Assembly: GCA_036732565.1 (NCBI GenBank)
Contig: DAINCF010000434.1
Coordinates: forward strand, 1-6,257
DNA from: JAIVJN01 sp036732565
GTDB lineage: Bacteria > Acidobacteriota > Vicinamibacteria > Vicinamibacterales > UBA2999
Length of the DNA stretch: 6,257 nt
Direction: 5' to 3'
Positions within the stretch are counted from its first letter, which is position 1. Each line of letters opens with the position of its first letter. Below, one piece after another: positions 1 through 6,257 of the stretch. The notes beneath the pieces are model-generated. The model was not told the DNA's origin. It saw only the letters and a program-made list of their open reading frames with translations, and searched no databases. The translations under genes were made by a program, and so were the position numbers.

Positions 1-32
1 CCTGGCGTGATGCTACTCGTTTTGGGAGATAC

Positions 33-48
33 AAGGCCTGAAGGCCTG
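33..48. repeat. Tandem 8-mer AAGGCCTG x2, possible hairpin
   Basis: The octamer AAGGCCTG occurs twice back to back (33-40 and 41-48). Each copy contains the palindrome AGGCCT, so the pair can also fold as a 5-bp stem, AGGCC (34-38) with GGCCT (43-47), around a TGAA tetraloop. The surrounding bases 1-127 show no convincing gene. The element resembles short dispersed GGCCTGAAGGCC-type words that I associate with acidobacterial intergenic DNA, but that is from memory. It could instead be the tail of a terminator for an upstream gene; no T-run follows, which argues against that. Confidence 0.4.
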
Positions 49-127
49 CGCTACGAGACGCCAAGGTATCACCGATGTAACCAAGGAACTTTCCCGACGG
101 CCCATGCGTCAAACAGCATTAGCTCGC

Positions 128-140
128 TGAACAGTGTTCA
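128..140. promoter_or_regulatory. Palindromic operator candidate (TGAACA-G-TGTTCA)
   Basis: This is a perfect inverted repeat of two 6-bp arms around a single central G, ending 22 bases before the repressor start codon at 163. TetR-family repressors bind short palindromes near their own promoters, so it is the natural site for autoregulation of the whole operon. The promoter itself is not clear. A weak -10-like TACAAA lies at 158-163, 17 bases after the palindrome's TGTTCA arm, but neither hexamer is close to consensus and this -10 would touch the start codon. Confidence 0.55.
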
Positions 141-162
141 AATCGGGCATTTTTGCATACAA

Positions 163-864
163 ATGGGTATCAAGGAACGCCAGGATCGCGAGCGGCAGGC
201 CGTTCGGGAATCCATTCTCGAGGCCGCGCGCGACCTCTTCGTGACGGAGGGCTATCGACACGTCTCGATTCGCAAGATCGCCGAGCGGATCGAGTACAGC
301 CCCGCCGCCATCTACAGCTATTTCCCCGGCAAGGACGACATCTTCTTTGGTCTTGCCGAAGAGGGTTTTCGCCGGCTCGACGAGAGAGTCCGCGGCCACG
401 CCGCGCCGGCCGACGCCGCTCCGCTCGACCGCATGCGGCAGTGCTGGTGGTCGTTCTACGAGTTCTCCAAGGAACAGCCGCAGTACTTCGAGCTGATGTT
501 CGTCGATCGCTCGGTGCCGTCGATCAAGGATCGTTGGGGAGACTTCCAGGTCCTGCACGGCTTGATGATGCACGTCGAGGGCCTGATCCAGCAGGTGATC
601 GACAGCGGCGCCCTGCCGGCGGACCTCAACGCCTGCGTGGCGATGCATGTGTTCTGGGCCGCGCTCATGGGCCCCTCCGTCCTCGGCCTCGGCGGCCGCA
701 TGCCCCCTGACGAGGATGTCGACGCGTTGGCGCGAGACGTCATCGAAGCGACGCTGGCGGGACTCGCCACCGGCGTGCGCCCCACCTTTATTCCCTGCGA
801 GCAGGGGCCTTCCTACTACGCGGACTCGGAGCAGTCATCTGGAGATCGTCGTCATGAACCGTAA
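163..864 (+). CDS. TetR/AcrR-family transcriptional repressor
   Basis: A 233-residue protein, within the usual size range of the family. Residues about 12-58 form the N-terminal helix-turn-helix domain: an AARDLFVTEGY segment (21-31), then VSIRKIAERI (34-43), and the recognition-helix end PAAIYSYFPGKDDI (47-60), a near-textbook TetR signature. The rest is a helical ligand-binding and dimerisation domain with no assignable ligand. The start at 163 is chosen because the HTH begins about 12 residues later, as is usual; the frame is open back to position 7 but that stretch is not protein-like. No clear ribosome-binding site precedes the start. The gene heads an efflux operon, and its last 11 bases overlap the adaptor start, so it probably represses this pump and is relieved by a pump substrate. 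Family assignment is firm; target and ligand are inferred. Confidence 0.93.
   Translation: MGIKERQDRERQAVRESILEAARDLFVTEGYRHVSIRKIAERIEYSPAAIYSYFPGKDDIFFGLAEEGFRRLDERVRGHAAPADAAPLDRMRQCWWSFYEFSKEQPQYFELMFVDRSVPSIKDRWGDFQVLHGLMMHVEGLIQQVIDSGALPADLNACVAMHVFWAALMGPSVLGLGGRMPPDEDVDALARDVIEATLAGLATGVRPTFIPCEQGPSYYADSEQSSGDRRHEP
841..844 (+). promoter_or_regulatory. Ribosome-binding site of the adaptor gene
   Basis: GGAG sits 9 bases before the ATG at 854, inside the end of the repressor gene. It fixes the adaptor start at 854 rather than at upstream in-frame codons (the frame is open from about 647), and agrees with a lipoprotein signal peptide starting exactly there. Confidence 0.7.
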
Positions 865-1996
865 TCGTTCGCCACTGCTGGGCATTCTCCTCCTTGGTCT
901 CACCCTCGCTGGCTGCGCCAGCGACAACACCACCGCCGCCGCACAGCCGCAAACGGCCGACGGTGGTCCACCGCCCGTGGACGTGCAGGTGGCGACCGCT
1001 ACGGTCGGCGTCCTCGAGTCGGCCCTCGAGATCTCCGGCACGCTCGCGCCGCGCAGCCGCGTGGCGGTGAAGCCGAAGCTGCCCGGCTCGTCGCTGGAGC
1101 GCGTGCTCGTCGACATCGGCGATGCCGTGGCGGCGGGTCAAGTGCTCGCGACGCTCGATCGACGAGAGATCGACGCGCAAGTGGACGCGGCGGCAGCCGC
1201 CGTGGACGTGGCGAAGGCGGGGCTGGAGACATCGGAAGCCTCGCTGGCGAACGCGGAGTTGGAGCGCGATCGGTCGCGCAACCTATTCGAGAAGGGTGCG
1301 CTGCCCCGCCAGCGACTGGACGCCGCGGAGACCGCGCATCGATCGGCGCGCGCGCAGCGCGATCTCGCCCGCGCGAGCCTCGCCCAATCAGAGGCGTCGC
1401 TGCGCCGCTCCCGCGAAGTGCAGCGCGACGCCACGCTGACGGCGCCCGTCGCGGGCTTCGTCGTGGAGCGTCATTACGATCCGGGGGCGATTCCCGGCGA
1501 CGACCCGGTCGTCGTGATCGCCGACCTGCGGCAGCTCAAGCTCGAGGCCGGCGTCTCGGAGCTCGAGGCGGGACGCCTGCGCGTCGGCTCCGGAGCGCAA
1601 GTGTCGGTGCAGGCCAAGCCCGGTGACACCTTCAAGGGCCGGCTCGCGGCGATTGCACCCGAGGTCGACGAGCGCAATCGCCATTTCAAGATCGAAGTCC
1701 GCGTCGACAACGCGAATCGCGCGCTCCTCGCCGGCATGTACGCCACCGCGCGCATCGTCGTCAGCGCCGCCGCGGACGCCATCATCATCCCGCGCGAAGC
1801 GGTCACCACCAAGGATGGCAAACGGGTCGTCCTCAAGATCGACGGCGACACCGTCCGCACGGTCGGCGTCGTCGAAGGTCTGGCCGATGGCCGCCGCGTG
1901 CAGATCGTCTCCGGCCTGGCCTCCGGCGACCGCGTCATCTCCGACGCCCGCCGCCAGATTGCCGACGGAGTGCGTGTGAAAGCGATCGGGAACTAG
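854..1996 (+). CDS. RND efflux periplasmic adaptor (membrane fusion protein), lipoprotein
   Basis: A 380-residue adaptor that bridges an RND pump and an outer-membrane channel in the periplasm. Residues 1-20 are a lipoprotein signal peptide (positive MNRNR start, Leu/Gly-rich core) with lipobox LAGC, so Cys21 should be lipidated and anchor the protein to a membrane. The order is as in AcrA-like proteins: first half-lipoyl motif (VDIGDAVAAGQVLATLD, 86-102); alpha-helical coiled-coil hairpin (about 103-190, Ala/Glu/Arg-rich); second half-lipoyl segment (TAPVAGFVVERHYDPG, from 196); beta-barrel; and a C-terminal membrane-proximal domain (IIIPREAV onward). At the hairpin tip the Arg and Leu of the RLS-type TolC-contact motif can be placed at R140 and L144, but the Ser position appears to be Pro151. 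The gene ends with tandem stops TAG TAA. It overlaps the repressor by 11 bases, suggesting translational coupling. Confidence 0.93.
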   Translation: MNRNRSPLLGILLLGLTLAGCASDNTTAAAQPQTADGGPPPVDVQVATATVGVLESALEISGTLAPRSRVAVKPKLPGSSLERVLVDIGDAVAAGQVLATLDRREIDAQVDAAAAAVDVAKAGLETSEASLANAELERDRSRNLFEKGALPRQRLDAAETAHRSARAQRDLARASLAQSEASLRRSREVQRDATLTAPVAGFVVERHYDPGAIPGDDPVVVIADLRQLKLEAGVSELEAGRLRVGSGAQVSVQAKPGDTFKGRLAAIAPEVDERNRHFKIEVRVDNANRALLAGMYATARIVVSAAADAIIIPREAVTTKDGKRVVLKIDGDTVRTVGVVEGLADGRRVQIVSGLASGDRVISDARRQIADGVRVKAIGN

Positions 1997-2030
1997 TAAC
2001 GAAGAATTTTCGGCAGTCGACTTGCGACGT

Positions 2031-2051
2031 GGGGCCCGCCGCTTCAGCCCC
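2031..2051 (+). other. Short GC hairpin in the adaptor-pump gap
   Basis: GGGGC (2031-2035) can pair with GCCCC (2047-2051) around an 11-base loop; 2047-2056 is also a perfect 10-bp palindrome. No T-run follows, so it is not a convincing intrinsic terminator. It might attenuate or stabilise the mRNA between adaptor and pump, or may be chance in GC-rich DNA. Confidence 0.25.
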
Positions 2052-2054
2052 GGG

Positions 2055-2092
2055 GCAACTTGCCTCGAGCCTCGAGTCACAAGCCTCAAGCC
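2055..2092. repeat. Heptanucleotide tandem repeat (GCCTCRA-type)
   Basis: Read in steps of seven from 2055, the gap contains GCAACTT, GCCTCGA, GCCTCGA, GTCACAA, GCCTCAA and then GCC. Two units are identical, one differs by a single base, and two are degenerate. The phase is kept throughout. It lies 18 bases before the pump's start codon, where a ribosome-binding site would normally be looked for; only a weak CGAG (2095-2098) is present. The rest of the gap 1997-2109 holds no gene that I can see. Confidence 0.55.
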
Positions 2093-2109
2093 GACGAGTA
2101 GTAGACGCT

Positions 2110-5100
2110 ATGTGGATCTCTGATACTTCCATCAAACGACCCGTCTTCGCGACGATGGTCATCATGAGCTTCATGGTGCTGGGCGCGGTCTCGATGACGC
2201 GCCTCGGCATCGATCTCTTCCCCGAGGTCAATTTCCCGTTCGTCAACGTCAGCGTGGTCTACCCGGGCGCGGGCCCCGAAGAGGTGGAGACGCTGGTGAG
2301 CAAGCCGATCGAGGATGCCGTGGCCGGCATCAACGGTGTCAAGCGCGTCATCTCGACCTCCACCGAAGGCTTCGCGCGTGTCGGCCTGGAGCTGCGACTC
2401 GAGGTCGACCCGCAAGCCGCCACCGCGGAGGTCCGCGAGAAGGTCGCGGCGATTCGGGATCAGCTGCCGCTCGAGATCGAGGACCCGACGATCGAGCGCT
2501 TCGACGTCGCGGCGCTGCCGATCATGGTGTACGCCGTCGGCTCGAGCCAGGCGTCGGATGTCACCCGCCGGCAGATTGAGGACGACCTCAAGCCATTGCT
2601 CGAGCAGATCGATGGCGTTGCGGCGGTCGAGGTCAACGGCGGCGAGGTGCGCGAGATCCAGATCAACCTCGATCCCCGGCGCCTCGAGGCGCTGAGCCTG
2701 CCGCTCAGCGAGGTCGCCGCGAAGCTGGCGGCCGACAACCTCGACGTGCCCGGCGGCCAGGTCAAGCGCGAGGGCCGGGCGGTGTCCCTGCGCACGAAGG
2801 GCGAGTTCGCGTCCGCCGACGAGATCGAGAACGTCATTCTTCGATCGACGGGTGGATCCACGGTGCGCCTGCGTGACGTCGGCTATGTCACCGACGGATA
2901 CGAGGACAAGACGTCCACCACCCGCCTCAACGGCGCGGACGCGGTCTCGTTCTCCGTGCGCAAGCAATCGGGCGCGAACACGGTGGAGATCGCCGACAAG
3001 GTCGAGGCCCGGCTGGCCGCGCTGGCGCCGAACTTCCCCGCCCTCCAGATTCGCACGGTGCACAACGATGCGGACTTCATCAAGGAGAACGTGTCGGACG
3101 TCCGCGGTCACATCATCTTCGGCGGCCTGATGGCCGTGCTGATCATCTTCGTCTTCATGCGCGATTGGCGCTCGACGCTGATTTCCGCGCTGGCCTTGCC
3201 GACGTCGGTCATCGCGACGTTCTTCTTCATGTTCGTCGCCGGCTTCACCATCAACATGATGACGCTGATGGCGCTGTCGCTCGTCATCGGCATCCTGATC
3301 GACGACGCGGTCGTGGTGCGGGAGAACATCTATCGGCACATGGAGATGGGCGAAGATCCGGTGACCGCGGCGCAACGCGGCACTTCGGAGATCGGGCTCG
3401 CCGTCATGGCGACCACGTTCACGATTCTCGCCGTCTTCCTGCCCGTCGGCTTCATGACGGGAATCGTCGGCCAGTTCTTCAAGTCGTTCGCGCTGACGAT
3501 CGCGTTTGCGGTGGCGATGTCCCTGCTGGTGGCGTTCACGCTCGACCCGATGCTGTCGTCACGCTTCGTGCGCTACATTCCGCCCGAGGAGCGCACGCGC
3601 ACGCGGATGGGCCGGCTCCTGGAGCGCTGGGGCGAGTTCTACGACGGCATCGATCGCCGCTATCACGGCGTCCTCGCCTGGTCGGTGCGGCGTCCGTGGG
3701 CCGTAATCGGCATCGCCGTGCTGGTGTTCGCAGGCAGCCTCAGCACCCTCGGCGTCATCGGCACCGAGTTCGTCCCTGCCGAGGATCGCGGGCAATTCGA
3801 GGTCAACGCCGAACTGCCGCCCGGCACCTCGTTCGAGCAGGCCGTCACCGTCGTCGGCGAGCTCGAACAGAAGATCCAGGCGATGCCGGAAGTGCGGCAG
3901 GTCTTTTCGACGGTCGGCGTCAACGGGGACGCCCTGAAGGCCAATCTCAAGGTCAAGACGACGAAGAAGCAGGAGCGCGAGATCGGGTTGCTCGCGATCA
4001 AGGCCGAGGCTCGCAAGGCGCTCTCGAGCGTGCCGCTCGTCCGGATCATCGTCAGCGATCCGGAGTTCATGCAGGGCGCGCCGACCGAGGCGCCGCTGAA
4101 CGTCTACGTCCGCGGCGACGACATGAACGAGCTGACGGCGCTCAGCGACGAGATCGTCAACAAGGTGCGGCAGATCCCCGGCGCGGTAGACGTGGATAGC
4201 TCCCTCGAGAGCGGGCAGCCCGAGATGGTGGCGCGCGTCAACCGCGAGCTGGCCGCCGACCTCGGCTTCGATGTCGCGTCGGTGGCGGGCCAACTGCGCG
4301 GCATGGTCGAGGGCGTCGTCCCGACGAAGCTGCGCGAGGGCGACAAGGAGTACGACATCCGGGTGCGGCTGGCGCCCGAATTCCGCAACGACTTCAACGC
4401 CATCTCGCGCGCGCCGCTGCACTCGCCGAACGGGGCGCTGGTGCGGACCTCGGACATCGTGGCGATGGAGCCGGGGATCGGCCCGACCAACATCGAGCGC
4501 GAGCAGCGCCGGCGTCAGGCGAAGATCGGCATCGAGCTGACCGATCGGCCGCTGGGCGACGTCACCAACGACGTCACCGCGGTCATGAGCGGCATGCAGA
4601 TGCCGCCGAACGTCGAATGGGGCTTTGCCGGCGACGTCGAGCTGATGCAGGAGTCCGCGGCGGCGATGGGGCTCGCCATGCTCCTGGCCGTGGCGTTCAT
4701 CTACATCGTGCTGGCGTCGCAGTTCGAGTCGTTCCTCGAGCCGTTCCTCATCATGCTGTCGCTGCCGCTCGCCCTCGTCGGCGCGCTGCTGGGGCTGCTG
4801 GTCACGGGCAACAACCTCGGGATGCCCGCCATGATCGGCGTCGTGATGTTGATGGGCCTGGTCACGAAGAACGCGATCCTGCTGATTGACCTCACCAACC
4901 ACTACGTGCGCGAGGGCATGTCGGTCGAACAAGCCATCCTCAAGGCCGGGCCGATTCGTTTGCGTCCGATCCTGATGACCACGCTGGCCATGATTCTCGG
5001 CATGCTCCCTTCGTCATTCGGCCGCGGCGAGGGTGGGGAGTTCCGCGCGCCGATCTCGATTGCCACCATCGGCGGGTTGATTACGTCGACGCTGCTGACC

Positions 5101-6257
5101 TTGGTCGTGGTCCCGGCGGCGTACCTGATTCTGGCCCGGGTCGTCGCCCGCGTGAGCGCCTGGCGCAAGCAGCCGGACGCCAAGCTCCCGGCCGCGGTGC
5201 GCGTGACGGGCGTGCTCCTCGTGCTTGCGCTGGTCGGCTGGTTCATCTCGGCCGCGAGCGCGTTCGCGCAGCTTCCCGCCGACGTCGGGGCGCCTCGCGA
5301 GGCGCCACTACCCCTGACGTTCGACCAGGCGCTGGAACGGGCGGTGACGAACAACGAGACGCTCAAGGTCTCCGAGCAGAAGGTGCGCGAGAGCCAGGCA
5401 CGGGTCACCGAAGCCAAGACCAACTTCCTGCCATCGATCGACCTCGGATTCCAGTACACGCCGGCCCAGCGCTTTCCACTGATCCAGATTCCGGGCGGCG
5501 TCTTCGGGCCGGAGCCGCAAACCTTCGAGGCGGGGTTTACGCGCCGCAACACCATGCAGATCGAGCTGTCGCAACCGCTCTATACCGGCGGCCGGCTGGA
5601 GAACACGTTCGGCATGCAGGCTTCGGAGTTGGACGCGTCGCGGCTCGATCTGGATCGGGCGCGGCAGGACCTGCGCTATCAGGTGGTGCAGGCATTCTAC
5701 GGTGCCCTGATGAACCAGCAAGGCGTCCGGGTGGCGCAGGAGCAGATCGGGCTCGCGCAGAAGCAGCTCGAGCTCGCGCGCGCGCGATTCGAGGCCGGCA
5801 CCGTCGCGCGCCTGGACGTGCTGCAAGCGGAAGTGGAGCTGGCGAACTCGCAGGCGCGCGTCATCCAGGCGCGCGCGGCCGTGGACACGTCACATCAATC
5901 GATCCGGACGGTGCTCTCGCTCCCGCAGTCGCAGCGCCTGCAATTGCAGGGCTCGCTCGACGAGTCGCCCGTGAGCGTCACGCGCGAGGGATTGACGCAG
6001 GCGCTCCCCTCCCGACCCGATCTCCAGGCGTTCTCGGCGCGCCGCAGCGTCGCCCAGCATGCCATCGGCCTGGCGAACTCGGAGTGGCGCCCCAGCCTCT
6101 CGTTCGCGGGCAACATCCAGTATCAGGAGGATGGCCTCGACGACCTGCTCAACACCAGCAACCAGAGCTACACGTTCGGGTTGGCGTTCCGGATGCCGCT
6201 GTTCTCGGCGCCGGGCGCCGCGGCCAGACGCAGCGTCGCGCAGGCGCAAGTGCGGCA
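2110..6257 (+). CDS. RND permease fused to TolC-family outer-membrane channel (3' truncated by window)
   Basis: One frame with no stop for 1382 codons to the window edge. Residues 1 to about 1020 are a complete proton-driven RND pump of the HAE1-like type: TM1 after MWISDTSIKRPVFA, periplasmic loop 1 (about 32-333), TM2-6, TM7 (about 530-551), loop 2 (about 552-850), TM8-12 (ending about 1012). Proton-relay residues are present: D398/D399 in TM4 (ILIDDAVVV), K920 in TM10 (GLVTKNAILL), R950 and T957 in TM11 (RLRPILMT). The Asp pair in TM4 argues for drugs or hydrophobic compounds rather than metal ions. A basic cytoplasmic linker (about 1013-1031) leads to a hydrophobic segment (1032-1053), then a TolC/OEP domain from about 1054. 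Start 2110 matches the family N-terminus; the RBS is weak. Lone RND permeases are about 1000-1100 residues, so the fusion is clear unless a sequence error removed a stop. Confidence 0.9.
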   Translation, partial: MWISDTSIKRPVFATMVIMSFMVLGAVSMTRLGIDLFPEVNFPFVNVSVVYPGAGPEEVETLVSKPIEDAVAGINGVKRVISTSTEGFARVGLELRLEVDPQAATAEVREKVAAIRDQLPLEIEDPTIERFDVAALPIMVYAVGSSQASDVTRRQIEDDLKPLLEQIDGVAAVEVNGGEVREIQINLDPRRLEALSLPLSEVAAKLAADNLDVPGGQVKREGRAVSLRTKGEFASADEIENVILRSTGGSTVRLRDVGYVTDGYEDKTSTTRLNGADAVSFSVRKQSGANTVEIADKVEARLAALAPNFPALQIRTVHNDADFIKENVSDVRGHIIFGGLMAVLIIFVFMRDWRSTLISALALPTSVIATFFFMFVAGFTINMMTLMALSLVIGILIDDAVVVRENIYRHMEMGEDPVTAAQRGTSEIGLAVMATTFTILAVFLPVGFMTGIVGQFFKSFALTIAFAVAMSLLVAFTLDPMLSSRFVRYIPPEERTRTRMGRLLERWGEFYDGIDRRYHGVLAWSVRRPWAVIGIAVLVFAGSLSTLGVIGTEFVPAEDRGQFEVNAELPPGTSFEQAVTVVGELEQKIQAMPEVRQVFSTVGVNGDALKANLKVKTTKKQEREIGLLAIKAEARKALSSVPLVRIIVSDPEFMQGAPTEAPLNVYVRGDDMNELTALSDEIVNKVRQIPGAVDVDSSLESGQPEMVARVNRELAADLGFDVASVAGQLRGMVEGVVPTKLREGDKEYDIRVRLAPEFRNDFNAISRAPLHSPNGALVRTSDIVAMEPGIGPTNIEREQRRRQAKIGIELTDRPLGDVTNDVTAVMSGMQMPPNVEWGFAGDVELMQESAAAMGLAMLLAVAFIYIVLASQFESFLEPFLIMLSLPLALVGALLGLLVTGNNLGMPAMIGVVMLMGLVTKNAILLIDLTNHYVREGMSVEQAILKAGPIRLRPILMTTLAMILGMLPSSFGRGEGGEFRAPISIATIGGLITSTLLTLVVVPAAYLILARVVARVSAWRKQPDAKLPAAVRVTGVLLVLALVGWFISAASAFAQLPADVGAPREAPLPLTFDQALERAVTNNETLKVSEQKVRESQARVTEAKTNFLPSIDLGFQYTPAQRFPLIQIPGGVFGPEPQTFEAGFTRRNTMQIELSQPLYTGGRLENTFGMQASELDASRLDLDRARQDLRYQVVQAFYGALMNQQGVRVAQEQIGLAQKQLELARARFEAGTVARLDVLQAEVELANSQARVIQARAAVDTSHQSIRTVLSLPQSQRLQLQGSLDESPVSVTREGLTQALPSRPDLQAFSARRSVAQHAIGLANSEWRPSLSFAGNIQYQEDGLDDLLNTSNQSYTFGLAFRMPLFSAPGAAARRSVAQAQVR
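5197..5268 (+). other. Internal signal-peptide-like segment joining pump and channel
   Basis: Residues 1030-1053 of the fused frame read as a small basic start (R1031), a hydrophobic core from G1034 (VLLVLALVGWFI), then SAASAFA followed by Q1054. AFA|Q fits the A-x-A rule for signal peptidase I; there is no Cys, so it is not a lipobox. RND permeases end in the cytoplasm after TM12, and the linker before this segment carries several Arg/Lys (WRKQPDAK), consistent with the inside. The segment would therefore cross outward and present the TolC part to the periplasm, either cleaved or as a 13th anchor. In-frame GTG codons at 5197 and 5203 could be separate starts, but no purine-rich ribosome-binding site precedes them. 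Confidence 0.7.
5269..6257 (+). other. TolC/OEP channel domain of the fused protein (partial)
   Basis: About 329 residues of an outer-membrane factor are visible. After a short Pro-rich linker comes PLTFDQALERAVTNN (from 1068), the usual opening helix of the family, then the strand region LPSIDLGFQYT (from 1107), QPLYTGGRLENT (from 1155), and a long helix pair containing RFEAGTVARLDVLQAEVEL (from 1226), the best-known conserved OEP segment. The second repeat starts with RPDL (1302), followed by WRPSLSFAGNIQYQ (from 1328) and FRMPLFSAPGAAARRS (from 1360). Typical family members are about 420-480 residues, so roughly the last quarter, the final helices, lies beyond the window. It would trimerise as the outer-membrane and periplasmic duct for the pump encoded in the same frame. 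Confidence 0.88.

Noticed and set aside
129..139. SOS (LexA) box of the GAAC/GTTC type
   Set aside because: The Bacillus/mycobacterial-type box spaces the GAAC and GTTC halves by 4 bases; here it is 3, and the adjacent gene is a TetR regulator.
7..162. N-terminal extension of the TetR protein to a GTG at 7
   Set aside because: The stretch has mixed codon usage, carries the operator palindrome, and lies before a normal TetR N-terminus at 163.
647..853. N-terminal extension of the adaptor
   Set aside because: It overlaps the repressor in another frame; the lipoprotein signal peptide and ribosome-binding site place the start at 854.
2031..2056. Intrinsic terminator between adaptor and pump
   Set aside because: Short stem, long loop and no T-run; the genes on both sides belong to the same pump.
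2062..2092. CRISPR-like or attachment-site repeat
   Set aside because: Units are only 7 bases with no spacers, and no cas or integrase gene is present.
2086..3375. Long open frame on the - strand opposite the pump
   Set aside because: Its translation is low-complexity, rich in His/Arg/Asp, without recognisable domains; it is the antisense shadow of GC-rich coding DNA.
3165..4199. Long + strand open frame in an alternative frame inside the pump gene
   Set aside because: The Arg/Ala/His-rich translation has no domain and lies entirely within the RND coding frame.
3559..4932. Second long - strand open frame opposite the pump
   Set aside because: Same antisense composition and no motif; the + strand encodes an unmistakable RND permease throughout.

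Overview
The window is GC-rich, with strong G/C preference at third codon positions in the genes. It holds one complete regulator-plus-efflux operon, cut off at the right edge, with every gene on the + strand. Gene style points to a Gram-negative, high-GC soil or sediment bacterium: an RND permease with a DDAVVVREN core, short heptad and GGCCTGAAGGCC-type intergenic repeats, and a lipoprotein adaptor. The best guess is Acidobacteriota (Vicinamibacteria-like), from general resemblance only and not from any marker gene.

Layout: (1) 1-162 is a non-coding leader. It has a small tandem repeat (33-48) and a perfect 13-bp palindrome (128-140) just ahead of the first gene, the likely operator. (2) 163-864 encodes a TetR/AcrR-family repressor. 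(3) 854-1996 encodes a periplasmic RND adaptor (membrane fusion protein) made as a lipoprotein; its start overlaps the repressor's end by 11 bases. (4) 1997-2109 is a 113-base gap with a short hairpin and a heptanucleotide tandem repeat. (5) 2110-6257 (runs off the end) is one uninterrupted reading frame of at least 1382 codons. Residues about 1-1020 are a full RND permease of the hydrophobe/amphiphile (HAE1-like) type. Residues about 1054 onward are a TolC/OEP-family outer-membrane channel. Between them lies an extra hydrophobic segment that looks like an internal signal peptide ending AFA|Q.

Together the genes encode a complete tripartite drug/solvent-type efflux pump (adaptor, inner-membrane pump, outer-membrane duct) under a local, probably autoregulating repressor. 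The notable point is that pump and duct are encoded as one polypeptide, with a predicted 13th membrane pass or signal-peptidase site that would put the TolC part on the correct side of the membrane. A lost stop codon or single-base error at the junction must be excluded: a GTGA stop/start overlap exists one frame away, at 5203-5206.
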